Shown: positions 1-12,406, numbered from the stretch's first letter. The stretch: DNA of 64,000 nucleotides from Moelleriella libera RCEF 2490 (GCA_001636675.1 AZGY01000010.1:857574-921573); one strand, 5' to 3'. Notes: generated by a model from the letters alone, not told the origin. Numbers and translations are program-made.

Positions 1-554
1 CGCTGCTGAGGTGGAAGGTTTGTTATAGAAAAAGAAAATACAATGAACGAATGCGAAAATGACCGAAATATAGGTATAATTGAATGCTGGGCAGCAATGA
101 CATGGACTCGATTTGTGTTGTGGCAGCATGCCGATATCGTCGAGCTGGCGCCGAGCTGGCTTATCGATACGTGAGACAGGGCGGTGGGTAGTGCCTCGGA
201 GCCGAGCTGGCCCATCCCAATACAAGGTAAAGTACACAACAGCACCTCCGCCCCCAAAATATATCAACTTCGAGGTGGAAATAAACATAGACCATGCGAC
301 ATTGCCAACGGGGCATCGGAGCAGGAGCTAGGATTCGGCCCCGTGTGGAGAATTTACTGCGCCGCAAGTCCCCAAACCCTCCCCTACACGTCATGACATC
401 ACCCTCTTTGAGGCCTTGAGCCAAAGCAATTGTGTCTCCGTGTCGACAATTTATTACTGGCTATGCTTATGTGCCTTTTCTTACTCCCCGATTTCATACT
501 TGTACAAGAGGCCTCGCTGCCACAGCGTCTGTGCCTGTCTGGCTGATGGATCCG
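1..554. other. Intergenic, no gene seen
   Basis: Sequence downstream of the small mitochondrial-type gene that ends at 555. Only short overlapping open frames are present and none resembles a known family. It presumably holds the 3' UTR of that gene, which runs leftwards. Confidence 0.5.
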
Positions 555-1019
555 TCACAGCCCGCCCTTAGAGTTGCTGGTTCCGGCCTTGCTCAGCTCC
601 TCGGCCGTCTTCTTCGTCCGCTCCTGCAGGTCAGCAACATTCTCATCCGATGCACGATCCGCCCGCACGGCCTCCTCGCTGTCCGATGCAAGCTCCCGCT
701 TCCAGTGGCCCTCTCCCCTCTTCTGCTTCGAGAGGCTGTCTTGTTTGTGCTTGTCGTAGTCGGCGTCCGTTTCTGGCGCTAGGTGTCAGTGCACCTATGC
801 AAGCAAGAAGGCTGGCGGGGGGAAAGCAAGAGCAGAAGGACTGGGAAGAAGGGTCAGGGGGATTAGGGGGTTGGGATTGGCCAAGGACATACGCGAAGAG
901 GATTCCTTGAGACGTAGTTTGGATGTTGTGCTGAATGCTACGCGACGAGAGACGCCATTTGGCCCCCGAGCAGCAGCTCGCAAGCCAGCAAGGCCAATCA
1001 TGTTCCGTGCGGTGTTCAT
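555..1019 (-). CDS. Small conserved fungal protein, probably mitochondrial
   Basis: Two exons, 1019-893 and 778-555, joined over a 114-nt intron (donor GTATGT, branch CACTGAC, acceptor CTAG) to give 116 aa. The first ~40 residues look like a mitochondrial presequence: MNTARNMIGLAGLRAAARG, then an RR-AFSTTS stretch typical of a matrix-protease site. The mature part is hydrophilic and charged, with the blocks HKQDSLSKQKRGEGHWKREL and ASDSEEAVRADR, which I recall as conserved in short uncharacterised proteins of many Pezizomycotina. No enzymatic motif or membrane segment is visible. Mitochondrial location is inferred from the N-terminus. An acceptor 6 nt further on (GCCAG) would also keep frame and would change two residues to one different junction. 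Confidence 0.8.
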
Positions 1020-3146
1020 GGCGATGAACTTTTATAAAAGCTCGCCCTCTTTTCAAAAGCAGATTCTGGGATCAGTTGGCAGATAGCTCCTTAGTGCTGA
1101 CCGTGTTGCGGTTTGATGGAAACGGTGGTGATGCTGGTAGTGAGTGGTAGCTGTGGTAGTGGTAGCTGCTAAAAGTCAAGTGACCAAGAGTTCGAGTTTG
1201 GATTTGGAACTGTTGTGCCAATGCAAAAAAAAAAAAAAGGAAGAGAAACTGAGTATATGGCGCGGGAGGGCTCGGACGATGGGCAGGTTTGAGGCTCGAC
1301 GGATTTGGCGGGAAGGAGCATTGGATTTAGCTTTGTCCCCAGTGGTTGAGCCCTCGCTCGCATATGTCATCACCGGGCTGCTCTTTCTCCACGAGGTAGG
1401 TGGTGGACGAGGAGAGCTGGTGGAGCGCGAACCTGCGCTGACGTCACCATTACAAGCCCAGGCTGTTGTTACTCCTCGCGACAGAAATGCCCAGTCAATC
1501 ACGTACTCGGGCCCGGTCGAGGCATCTTAACGTTCAGCTAGCTGATTGAGTTGCGTATCACGTCAGTCCAAGCCTGGCTCATTCCAAACCCGTCGGCGAG
1601 GCGCCTCGCTCCCGCAGATAACCTGAACCTTGAGTGGGTTGGGAGGCGGTTGAACACGTTGCCAGATGGGCTGGCCAGCAGTGCTCACTTCTCAACGAAT
1701 CAGTCCCGGTGGCCAAATTGCTGCTAGCTATCAGGGGCAAAAAGCTACAACTTGCTAGCGAGCGATTGTCATCTCGTGTTGCCGCATAAGCGTTCCCATT
1801 AGCGCGACGACTTCACTTCATGGAGACATCCTGTGAATATATCGTGTATTCTCATCGCTGCAAGCCATTGTGGCTGCGGTGCCGCAAGCCTAGTAATAGT
1901 CATAGAGTATCAACCGTGTCCCAGAAAACATGCTCGCCGCTACCAACGCGAGGCTTCAGATACCAGCCAGCTTGCAACACCAGGGCGCGAGGGCCCAAAG
2001 AATCCCATATAACCCGAACCGCTGTAATCACACCGTGTCGAAGCTGAGCCGCGACTCCCAACCATCCATATGCAGAGCGAACCAAACAAACCACAATTTC
2101 CCCGACCCTGTAAACGCAAACTCATCCAAGGTATGCCCTGACTGATGAAAACCGCGCCTCTGACCATTTGCTGTACAAAGTGACCAAAATCGTCCTTCTG
2201 GTCTCCCTCGCATCTCAGGAATCATTCATTGCAGAAACACCGTATACAACGAGGCCATGATTGTTCAAGAAAAGTAGACAGCCAACTCCACGTCAACGAA
2301 AAAAAGGCCGGTAGATGTCCTTCCCGGTGTGATGCAATAATGCAAAAGTACCGCAAGGTCTGTGTACCGTACCAATCCCCTGAAACAAAAGCCAATGTGC
2401 TCCATCACTTTCACAACGCGAAAGCTCCTTTCTATATGTGCCTTGAAGTTTTTTTCCCTCTTTGGTGATTTCGTAGGTCCCATTAAGACAGAGCAAGGGC
2501 AGGACACTAAGACAATCCTGCAAGAACTGAAAGAGAAATGTCGGTTGATGCGCACGCTATCAAGCAGTCGAATCAACGCCGGAAATGTCGTCAGAAGAAA
2601 AAAAGACAGTCATCAACTCCGCAGTCGGCTGCCATGTAGCGAAGATGCAATTTTATGAGTGAACGAAAAGACACCGCGTTCTGTAACGGTCAACTTCATC
2701 AAAGGAGACAGGCGCCGGGCCCGCAAGGAAAAGCTCGTTGTGTGCGGAGAATTTGGCACACAACAAGTACCGTAAAAGTCAGATGTATCGTCGTCGACGG
2801 ATGAGCGTCCTTTGGTTCGCAATTTTGCCATGGGTGTAGCGACAGTGGCTGCTGCAGCAGTTCATAGGCAGGGACAAGGCGCTCGAGGCTTGCGAAATGA
2901 ATTGGCACCGACGTGGCCGCGCCACCGGAAATTTTGCGTTTCCCAAAGGATTCGACTGAACGAAGACGACACCGCTGTTCCCAATATACACAAGTTGTGG
3001 AATGCCCGCCGAGATAGACAGTCGCCGAAAACAAAACAGGGGTGAGAAATTAGAAGTCATCATATTACAACAGGCCACCGGAGACCGACGAGAGAGCCGA
3101 TGCCGACGTGTCATGACGAGCAGCTGACGCGGCAGCGCTAGGCTCC
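1020..3146. other. Intergenic, no gene supported
   Basis: About 2.1 kb between two minus-strand genes. It holds the promoter of the small mitochondrial-type gene, an A13 run near 1225 and many short overlapping open frames on both strands. None of these has a recognisable domain or gains conservation-like structure when joined at splice sites. Confidence 0.4.
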
Positions 3147-3801
3147 CTACCATCGCCGCCCCAAAGGCTGATGCATGGCGGCGGGTGACACTGAGGGTGG
3201 TGGACTCGACATGCTGATGCCCGTAGCAGGGTTGATGATGGGGATTGCGTTACGTCCCCGTGTTGCCGCCGGCTGGTGCAGCTTCAAGCTCGAGTGGTGA
3301 CTTTGAAAACTCGGGGGGATGAAGGAAGCAGACGAGGAGTTGAGGGAAAAGCCGGGCGCGACACTCTGAGGCTGCTGGGTCGGCGAGGACTCGGGCGAGT
3401 TGCTGGCAAGAGACGAGCGCTCAGAGGCGCTGGAGATGGAAACCAGCTGTGGATAGGGGCAGTCCAGTCAGATGAGGTTGGATTCCAGTAACAGGAGAGA
3501 GCGGACCATGGGGATTGCCGTGGCTGTCTCTACTCACATCAGACTCCGTCAGGAGATTGGGGCAGAATTCCAAGTCGTCTTCCAAGTCAAATGATCTTCC
3601 GGCCTCGAATTTGTTACGAAAGGCGGATATGGCTGCCGACTCGTTCAGATCCTTGACACCACGCGAGCCTCGATATTGCCTCTGAGCATTTTGCGAGACA
3701 GACAGGCGGGTAGCCCCTCTGCGACTGCGATGTCCTCCATGGCTATGCGAAACTGGTGCGGTATGCGCTGGCTGAGTGTGAAAATGATAGTACGAAGCCA
3801 T
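3147..3801 (-). CDS. Conserved ascomycete protein of unknown function, 187 aa
   Basis: Two exons, 3801-3538 (88 codons) and 3446-3147 (99 codons plus stop), separated by a 91-nt intron with donor GTGAGT and acceptor CCACAG in phase 0. The protein starts MASYYHFHTQPAH and carries a strongly patterned block, FRNKFEAGRSFDLEDDLEFC, at about residues 62-81. This is followed by a Ser/Pro/Gln-rich linker, the block LKLHQPAATRGRNAIPIINP, and the C-terminus LGRRW. I recall this architecture as conserved across Sordariomycetes and annotated only as hypothetical. It has no signal peptide or membrane segment and is probably soluble and partly disordered. Its function is unknown. Confidence 0.85.
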
Positions 3802-4147
3802 GATGTGCGTTGGTATACCGGATATATGTTACAGTATGCCGTTTTCGAGAGATGACTGCAGACCCAGATCCGTGACTCCTGATTGGGGGCGCAGTGAGGC
3901 GTGTTGATGGACAATTGACACGCTTGACGGAAAGCTTGATGTAATTGTTGATAGGGGAGCGCTGGCAGCTATGAAATAGTATGAAGCGATGGTCGAGGCA
4001 AGAGACAACAGCGCGGCGAAGATGGTGGTCGAGCAGATCTAGATGAGAAGGGAGGGGGAGAGGGAAGAGGAAGAGGAAGAGTAAGGAGAAGCGTCCGAGT
4101 GTGTGTGGGTGACGAACGTGCGCGTGTGCGTTCCCGACATGCGTTGT

Positions 4148-4218
4148 GGGTGGGTGAGTGGGTGGGTGGATGGAAGAGCAGACGAGTAGTGAGGAACGAG
4201 GAGCGGGTGGGTGGGTGG
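4148..4218 (+). repeat. G-rich tract with G-quadruplex motif
   Basis: GGG runs at 4148-4150, 4152-4154, 4160-4162 and 4164-4166 have loops of 1, 5 and 1 nt, a canonical quadruplex pattern. A second GGGTGGGTGGG cluster follows at 4205-4215 and a GGA-repeat purine tract at 4230-4256. The tract lies about 350 nt upstream of the start codon of the 187-aa gene, on its non-coding strand. Any regulatory role is inference. Confidence 0.6.
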
Positions 4219-5019
4219 ATGGTAAGGCGAAGAGGAGGAGGAGGAGGAGGAGGAGGGACGAGGCCGATACAAGTTGTCGAGTCGGGTTGGTGGCAGCGTC
4301 TGGTGGGGATGGTCGAGCCGGAAAGCAGCAAGCAAATCAGTCAGGCAGCCAGCCAGTCAATCAACTCACTCGCTCACCCGCAAAGAAGGCAGACAGGCCG
4401 AGGCCAGGGACATACATGCAGCGCACGCGGAGGCGTAGGCGTAGGCGCAGGCGTAGTTGCAGGACCACGCCGGATGCAGGGCCCCACCAGAGTCCACACG
4501 AGCATCGTGACCAGCGGCATTTTTGTTGGTCAGGGATGCGGAAAATCGGGTCTCGATGGGCGAATGTTGACGAAGGCGGCAAATGGGAGGGCGGGATCCA
4601 GGGATGGCAGGAGGACCCACTACTTTTGCCACTAGACAGTGATTGGCCGGCTTGGGCTGGCTGGCATAGGCGCTAATCTGCGCTTGGCCTGGTACAGAGA
4701 GAGGGGAAAGGGGGGGGGGGCAAGCGCCAGCACTGCGACTGAGGGTGGGTGTCCAACAGTACAGTCGAGTCCCCTGGAAGGTACATGGAAGCAGGTATCG
4801 GATTTCCCGTACAGTGTCTTGAAGGCTGGGTCAGCACGGTCTGATCGCACGCAATGTCGAGGTGGCATGACAGTCACGGCGAGACCGTAGCAATGCCAGA
4901 CGGCAAGATTCAGGCGCTGGGCCTCGCCCGATTATTCTATTCAGTCGACCCTTCAGGGTTCTTCTGCCTCTCTCTTTCGGTCTCTCCCCCCCCTTCTCCC
5001 CCCTTCCTCGTGGCTTCTC

Positions 5020-6351
5020 GTGCCTGGCAGGGACGCAGACCGACCGCCCGGCGCTCGTCCACAATCCACACACGCACGCACGTACATACACGGTAGACAC
5101 ACGAGAGCGACGATCGGGGTCAGCAATCTATGCCGCACACCGCCTGCTCCGCCGTTCAAATGGTTGCAGTTTGCGGTGGTCGTAACCCGTTGGGGCAAGC
5201 TGGATGGTGAGACCGCCGGACCAAGACCCAGTGCAAAGCCCGCCGACCGTCCCCCAAACGGCGCCGTCCCTTTTTTTTTTTTTTTTTTTGTGGAGGGGGG
5301 AAGGGGGGGACGAAGCACCGCAAAGAAAACACCACACCCGCAATCAGAGTTGATGGCGCCGGCCAGAGTTCCTGCCACACCACGCCTCCCACCAAGACGC
5401 AATATTCGTTCCTTCTACGGGCCCTTCCGAGACCGCAGCAATCTGTTGCCACTGGCTGTCTGGCAATGCTACCCGACCGTCAAGTCAAGTCAATGTGCTA
5501 TTATTATTGTGATGCAACACCCCGGCAGCCAGACTAGCGTCCATTCCAGGCATCAGTTGACCTCTCGACTGACTCTTGTTGTGTCAGGCCGATTCCGGAT
5601 CCATCATTGCATGCCGACGTCAGATTCATTGGATTGCAGTTTCGCAGTAGTTTATGCTGCCATGGCATCGGAGGCAATGCTTTCCTGCCTTCGTTTCACT
5701 GTCGCAGACTGGCTAGAGAACGAATGTCAGTTGCACCGGGGCCAAGGCGAGAATGGGACGGACATTGTGCACTATGAAACCGCCCTTGGACCTCTGTGCA
5801 ACCATGAAAAGGGCTTTGGTTCAGCACATCGCGGTCGAAAAGGCCAGACAATGGCTTCTCAGCACACATCAGGGCAGCTTCTGTCGAGCGCCCATGCAGC
5901 TGACGCAGCCATTGCGCCGTTGGATAGTCGCTACTCTCCGCGGCTAGACGCTGACTTGACTAGCCACCGTGCAGTGCGGCATGCACGCATGCATGCAGGG
6001 TTCATTCATCAGCGCCAATACTGGGGCCGTTCCTCTGTCCCTTGGACCCATTGTGCGTTTGTGTCGGTACTTTGTGATTACTGCAGTTCTGCAAACCGTG
6101 CACGAAGTCTCTCCGAGCTCCCCCTTGGATGTCGTGATGATGTACGTTCAGTAGGCCCTGCCACCTGGCACAGCTGCTTCCTCTACGATACGAGCGGCCT
6201 TCCCTGTGAACGGAATTGCCTCCTCGGTCAAGAATTCTTGGTTCGCCTATTGAGTTTTTCAAGGGGACCAACCAGGCCGTGGATGCGGGAAGCTCGCGTG
6301 CCGACGCAGCCCAAGTTGCCTGCCCTGAGCGACGCCACCCATCCGAGCTAA
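5020..6351 (+). CDS. Orphan open reading frame, 443 codons, doubtful
   Basis: An uninterrupted frame of 443 codons in an otherwise gene-free region. At the local base composition so long a frame is unlikely by chance, which is the only reason to list it. I recognise no domain. It is rich in Arg, Ser, His and Cys, codes a phenylalanine run (residues ~85-90) from a T19 homopolymer, shows mixed codon use without a clear third-position GC preference, and has no signal peptide or convincing membrane segment. It could be a young or lineage-specific gene, or an accident of composition. Confidence 0.15.
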   Translation: MPGRDADRPPGARPQSTHARTYIHGRHTRATIGVSNLCRTPPAPPFKWLQFAVVVTRWGKLDGETAGPRPSAKPADRPPNGAVPFFFFFFVEGGRGGRSTAKKTPHPQSELMAPARVPATPRLPPRRNIRSFYGPFRDRSNLLPLAVWQCYPTVKSSQCAIIIVMQHPGSQTSVHSRHQLTSRLTLVVSGRFRIHHCMPTSDSLDCSFAVVYAAMASEAMLSCLRFTVADWLENECQLHRGQGENGTDIVHYETALGPLCNHEKGFGSAHRGRKGQTMASQHTSGQLLSSAHAADAAIAPLDSRYSPRLDADLTSHRAVRHARMHAGFIHQRQYWGRSSVPWTHCAFVSVLCDYCSSANRARSLSELPLGCRDDVRSVGPATWHSCFLYDTSGLPCERNCLLGQEFLVRLLSFSRGPTRPWMREARVPTQPKLPALSDATHPS

Positions 6352-9300
6352 AGAAAGAGGACGAGACCGAGACTGATAATGGTAAGACCAGGCCGGCCGG
6401 CCCTTGGATCGATCAATTGATGCTTTCAGCTTTTGACTTGTTTCGCCCAACCCACCGGTGAAACCAGCCCTGATTCCTACCCCGTACGCCACCAAGTGAA
6501 ACCGAACGGGCGCCTTTTTTGGTGAAACTGCCCAGAGCCACAAGCCGAGGAGGGAATTGATTGAATCGAAGGGCAGGCGCACAGCCTCCTCGGCCCCGCT
6601 CCTCCATCTGCTTGCTTTTTTTCGTCTCCTTCTTTTCCTCCCCTCCCATGCATCTATCCAGTAACGGAGCTCTTGTCTCTCACAGGCTGCCGTCATTGGC
6701 TGCCGTATTTTTGCTTGCAACCTCCAACACAGGTACAGTACAGTACCGGCTGCCATGCCATGCCCGAGGGCGTCCCTGACAGCTGCAAGCGCATCAGCAT
6801 GCAAAGGGTCCTCCCTCTCCTCCCTGCTGGCATGGGACAGTCCAGCCCGTCGGTAGTTGCTGGCATGTCGAATCAGCCCATTGCGGAAAGACCGCACGAT
6901 CTTGCACAACGTGGCGGCCTCCTGCGACAGCCAAGCAAGTAAACATGGCACCAGAGCTCAGCTCGCTCAACGCATGAGACCACAAAAAGCTGCTCCGTTT
7001 GGTTATGGAGGGGGAGGGGGGAGAAGAAAACGTCGGCACTGCCATTGCCCATTGTGTCGCCCCCGGGCCTGACGCTCGTTGATTCGACCGCCGACCGACA
7101 GGCCTTGGTTCACTCTGCATGTTTCTGCAGATATATACATGCACAACGCCTCGGTCCAGCCACACACACCTTTGTAGATTGGCTGGCGGAGATGCTTCGA
7201 TTGACATTGTTTCGTGGGTGCGCCTGACGTGTCACCGCATATGCCGATCCAGACCATTGACGTCCACTTGAACACGATGTTTGGCCAGATGCAGATCTAG
7301 GCAATGCATCCAGAATCCTACCAGCCACGGGAAACCCCTGTTCCAACCCACAAATGCCAATTGAGCGGTGTGGCTGACCATACATGACACCGCCGCTGCC
7401 AGGCGGCATGCTCACATCCAATATCTTTTCACATGCGAGAGGGAGAGGAGAAGGACTGAGAGCGCACGACGACGGCCATGACAAGCCAACGTTTTGTCTG
7501 ACCATCCAGTGTTGGAAAAAAGACGTTCGCGAATCGACCGAGAACAATTGCCGCGAGTCGGCTTCTTTCCTCTTCCCTGGAATACCCCTCGTGTCCTGCG
7601 CCCTCGCGGACCTGAAGTCGATTCGCGTACAATGTCCGCGGCGACCTTGGACAACGACATGACAGTGACTCGTTCAATTCGTTTGATCTCCACTGCCATC
7701 GCATGCAGCGTGCTTGCTGTCAAGTTCTTTCTTGACATCTCCGAGCTCGAGCTTAGCTCTGGCAAGTGCCGGGAACTGCCTACCAACCCTGCTCTAGACT
7801 CTGTCCTGGCACTCGCGCCAAATGACGGATGGGTTTATGTCTCTCGGAGAATTGCTCAACTGCACCCCTGATTATTCATCACTGTGTCTTGGTCGCTGCT
7901 TGGTCTCGCCAGTCATGACAGGCCGAAGCTCCCGCTTATACAGTTTAGGCCGACAACGTGCTGCTATACCATACAGCTCGTAGTGTCCCATCGAGCGTGC
8001 ACTGGTTCGTGACTGATTCGACGTCAGGGCTGACGGTGCCTGCATCGTCAGCTCCTCGCGTATTGAGCCAGGATCGATACAGCCGAAGTCATAGATAGTA
8101 TCGTGCACAAGGTGCGAGTCACAGCTGTGTTCAATTTTGGTTTCCTTCGCCCTGGTGCTATATCCACTTGAGGACTCAGTCCTCGCCTCCTGATATCAAA
8201 GGGACGCCGCTTTTGCTGTGTGTAAGACGCAAGGCTAACCGGAGTGCCTAGAGAGTCTCAAATTGATAATACACTGCGTCGTCTCTCCTTCTCCACGAGC
8301 TTTATTCACCTTCAGGAATGGGAGAAGTGCTGATCGGCTCTAGGCCGCTTTACCCCCTTAGGGATGCATTCTCCCGACGAGAGTTCCAGTGCCAAAGGCC
8401 CCTTCTGAGATGGCTCCTCTACCGGGGCAAGCTCGAGGCAGCACTAATTCCTAAACCATGTCCAGTCCCAAGAAACGAACTGGCAATGCTACCCCCAAAA
8501 AAATGAACTGCTTTGAAACAGGCCTGAAAGCCCAGGCTTCCTATTCGGCTCATTCCGCCACGAGCTACATGGGCACGATGCGGTGGCCGCCTCTTTCGAC
8601 TTTTGTATCACGACGCACATAATAGCGTTGATTCTCATCTTTGCTCATATAGCCTCGGCATGCACAAGCGCGTGCTGATAGGCAGCGCACTCTCAGCACC
8701 TATGCCTCTGATCCCTAAGCTCATGCTGCCCCTAACATGGTCTTTTTTTACAAGTTTTCCAAAAAGCCATGTCCGGCAAGGAAAACAATCATACTTTTCA
8801 ACACCAGGAACGACGATACGGTGGAAATGTGCGTGACTTCCTTCCAAGGCGTAGAACAGTCGTGAAAGACATCATGTTCGACCACCAACGCAAACGCGGG
8901 GGAACTTGTCTCGGCTTTCCCCTCATCGTTTGGTCACCCGGTTTTGGCTGCACTCGATGCAGCTTGAGAACTCAGCCGAGCTTGAGATCTCTCAAAGGCT
9001 CTTTGCGCGGATAAACGCTCATCAAAGCTGGTTTACACACGCTTGCTCGAGCAATAGCGACAACATCAAGTCCACAAGTATCCCTTTTTGACAGCAATCT
9101 AGCCGTCTAGCCATTCCAAGCTCCAACCCAGTAAAGTCACATAATCTCTCGACGTTTTCACAGCTTTTGAGACCAAGAATGGTCAATGCTTGGCGTGTGC
9201 AGCTGGAGTTGATATGCGTCGTTCCCCCTGCCCCTTCCCCCGGACCCGGGCCCCAAGATCGTCAAGTCTGTTCCAGAGAACATGCCATGAGGCACTTGTA

Positions 9301-9832
9301 TGATTGAGAGGAGAGACATAGTAGGGAATTACTCGTCAATTCGATGTGCACCTCACGATTGTCGATCGAAGATCAAGGAGGTCACGAATAAGTTGGGTTT
9401 CCTGGGAACAGCTGCTGGCAAGGTTTACCCTCGCAAAACGCCCGATGTACGAGCGAGGGAATTTCTCAAATGCTGGATCCGAATTTCTACTGCAAAGGTT
9501 ATTGAAACCCCAACAGACAACACGGTGGCTGCATTCGTTCCTTGGGTGGTCCAGTGTGCATCGCGCCTTCGGTCGGGACATTCGAGAGCTCAAGGGTAAG
9601 TAGGTAGGATAGGCCGAAAAGCGGCGCCGTGAGCGCCTCGGTTCGGACCTGCCGGTGTGGGACAGGACCCGAGGCAGCAAGTGCAAACATCCCTCTGGCT
9701 GAAAGGAAAAAAAAAACACACACAAAAGTGAAGCATTGGTTCCAAAAGACTTTGATCAAACGTAGAATCATACACGTTCATCACTATCATCAACGCAGCT
9801 TGATATTTTACTATCGGTGAGAGAAAAGGAGC

Positions 9833-11168
9833 ATGCTCACGCTCCACGCCGGGTTCCGTGCCTGGCGGGCCCCGGAATACGCTCTGCTCGTCGGGGCAGC
9901 ATGCTTCTCGCTATACTACTGCGTCCTGCGGCCCGTCGTCAAGTACGAGCATGTGATGGCCCCGAAAGTCTGTCGTTCCAGAGCCAGAGACGTAGCTGCT
10001 GCTGCTGCTGCCAATATGGATGGGGACACGCAGACGCTCCCGTACCCCCCCGATGCTTTCCCCGGGGCCAGGCACGTCGAGACGGCTTACGGGGGCATCC
10101 AAGTATTCGAGTGGGGGCCCGAAGACGGCGAAAAGGTCTTGCTGCTGCACGGCCTTGGGACGCCGTGCGTCGCGTTGGGCGATATGGCAAGGCATCTTGT
10201 CGGAAAGGGATACAGGGTTATGCTTTTCGGTACGTCTCCACGAACACCATCACCTCTTCCTTCGCTGGCATGACCTCGACGTGAGCACACGGCGGCGTGA
10301 AGAAGAGAGGGAAGGATCTGAACGGTGGACGATGAGCTAATGTCAAGGCGGGTGATGGGGAAATGGCGGAATAGATTATTTCGGAAGAGGCTATTCAGAT
10401 GCCCCTACAGATCTCATCTACGATGACCGCCTCTACACCACGCAGATCTTGCTCGTGCTCGCTTCATCTCCACTTCCTTGGACAGGACCGGCGGCCTTTC
10501 ACATTTTGGGCTACTCACTCGGTGGCGCCCTGGTGGCCTCCTTTGCGGCACATCATGCCAATCTCCTTCACTCAGCAACGCTGGTATGCCCGGGGGGCCT
10601 TGTACGTCCGTCACACGTCAGTTTCAAAAGCCGTCTGTTGTACTCGGAAGCCATTCTGCCTACGTGGATCCGCCATCTCATTGCCAGGCGCCAGCTGGAG
10701 CCGAAGAAAGGCGCCCCCAGCGCTGACATCCCGGATCCTGCTGCCGACGAAGACTTTGACCGGGTGCTTATACGGAACGACAATCCACTGGGACCTCGCG
10801 TGGGCGACGTCGTTCGGTGGCAGCTGCGGAGCAATCCTGGCTTCGTGCACGCGTATATGAGCTCGATCCGGAATAGTCCCATCTATGGACAGCACGAGGG
10901 GGCTTTGTGGACAAGGCTCAGAGACCAGCTTGCGCTGAGGAGGACCGCGGAGGGCACGCCCGGACTCGCTTCCGGCAGGATCTGTTTGATCGTGGCAGAG
11001 CGAGACCCAATCGTGATCGCTAAAGAGTGGACGGAAGACTCCGTAGCAGTACTGGGCAAGGACGGGGTTGATATCCATGTGTTGCCCGGAGGGCACGAAA
11101 TTGCCATCTCGAAGGGGGCCGAGGTCGCCGAGGTTGCCATCTCGACGTGGCAAACACCGCCACGCTGA
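9833..11168 (+). CDS. Alpha/beta hydrolase, membrane-anchored
   Basis: Two exons, 9833-10229 and 10375-11168 (phase-1 intron of 145 nt, donor GTACGT, acceptor AATAG), giving 396 aa. One hydrophobic segment at about residues 17-36 is likely a signal anchor. The alpha/beta-hydrolase core follows: oxyanion-hole motif HGLG at 106-109, DYFGRGYS at 133-140, nucleophile elbow GYSLGG with Ser180, a probable acidic residue Asp343 in the ERDP motif, and catalytic His373 in PGGH. All members of the triad are therefore present and the enzyme should be active. The substrate cannot be told; relatives are esterases, lipases or serine hydrolases of the endoplasmic reticulum or lipid droplets. It converges on cyclin C, with 196 bp between the two stop codons. 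Confidence 0.9.
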
Positions 11169-11364
11169 ACTCGGTGTCGGTCTCTCAGTGGCATATGTTT
11201 GCTACAAGATTCGAATGGAAACACGTCTTGCCGTGAGTCTTGATTCTCGCCAGATACATTAGTGCGAAGGGAAAACTTGATGCAAAGAGCCGGGCCCTTT
11301 CACTGTGTATCTCTGCACGTAGAAGTTTCATCATAATGCCGCACGCTAGCTCCCGAAAAGAGTT

Positions 11365-12406
11365 CTACTTGTCCAGACCACGTGCCTTGACAAAGCGATT
11401 AATTTGCTCTCGCGTCAACTTGTCGTTGTACTGTTCATAGAACTCGTACAAGGAGATCATCTCCTGTGTTGCGTCGACCATGGTCGCAATATCAACACTG
11501 CTGTCCGCCAACCACGTAGCAAAGTGCTGGACTCGGGTGATTCTCGATTCTTGTTGCTTCTCTTTCAGATCAGACCCCGTGGCGGGCTGCTCATGGACAG
11601 ACCCGGGGTGGCCGTCTCGACCGCGTGCCTGGCTCAAAGCCGCCTGCGCGACAGCCAGGCCTGCAGCAGCGGCTGAGCCCGATGCTGCCTGGCCAGGGGC
11701 GGTGGAATTGGGCCGGAGGACAAGGGCGAGGAGAATGGCGACGAGAGCTATGATGTGTGGTGCGCAGACGAGCGGCAGGTCGCAGTTGAACGAATCGTTG
11801 ATGACGGATCTGGCGAGATGCACGTCCTCGTCCGCCAAGGACAGCTCCGAACGGAGAGACGTCAATGTGCGGTAAGGCTGGTGAACAATGAGCTGGGAGC
11901 TCATCTCGCTGATGAGGTAGAATTCGCACTCTCCAATCCTGGACGTGTCGAGTCCAATAAAGTCCTGCCAAAGCTGTCTCGCTTCCGTGACGATGAGACG
12001 AATGTGCTGGGGCGCTTCCTCCATCTTGCAGGCGAGGTAGATTGCGGTGGTGATGACGAGATAGGGATTGGTCGACCGGATGGGCACTTTGATGTAGAAG
12101 CGCTTCAGGTAGACCTGGGCGGTGGCCATGGCCTGCTGTCGGATGCTGAGTCTCTTCGCCAACCGCAATAACTCTGTGATTTCTTTAGTTGCTGCACATC
12201 GGTTCAATGAGCCAGGACGACAGAGAGAAGGGAACCGATCACGTACGCTGATTGAAGTAGATGGCAAGATGACGCGGCTGTGGTAGGGGAAACAGGCGCA
12301 CGATTTCGGCGTTCTCATCGTCGAGCTTTTGCCGCATCGACGATAGCTGGTCCTTGGTGAAAAGCCAATTGCGCCTCTGCGTCGAGTCCCAATAGTTGGC
12401 GGACAT
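11365..12406 (-). CDS. SSN8: Cyclin C, Mediator CDK8-module cyclin (Ssn8/Srb11)
   Basis: Two exons, 12406-12247 and 12191-11365, with a 55-nt phase-1 intron (donor GTACGT, acceptor TGCAG), giving 328 aa. The N-terminus MSANYWDSTQRRNWLFTKDQ and the segment QPRHLAIYFNQ are typical of cyclin C. The first cyclin box follows, with LAKRLSIRQQAMATAQVYLK and then LVITTAIYLACKMEE, about residues 60-150. The second box follows, with an inserted Ala/Ser/Gly-rich loop (about residues 222-265) not expected in yeast. Cyclin C partners the kinase Cdk8/Ssn3 in the Mediator kinase module in the nucleus, repressing or tuning RNA polymerase II transcription; in yeast it also moves to mitochondria under stress. 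It is divergent from Sal1, with a shared 621-bp promoter region. Confidence 0.95.

Larger units (their letters stand above)
3802..9832. other. Gene-poor region upstream of the alpha/beta hydrolase
   Basis: About 6 kb. The first few hundred bases are the promoter and leader of the 187-aa gene; they are pyrimidine-rich on its coding strand and contain a G-quadruplex motif on the plus strand at 4148-4166. The rest holds a T19 run at 5271-5289, G-rich runs near 4711 and 7005, and the orphan frame listed at 5020-6351. No recognisable protein, tRNA or transposon was seen. Confidence 0.4.

Noticed and set aside
6259..6951. A 230-codon minus-strand frame
   Set aside because: A frame of this length is about what chance allows in the window, and it has no recognisable motif.
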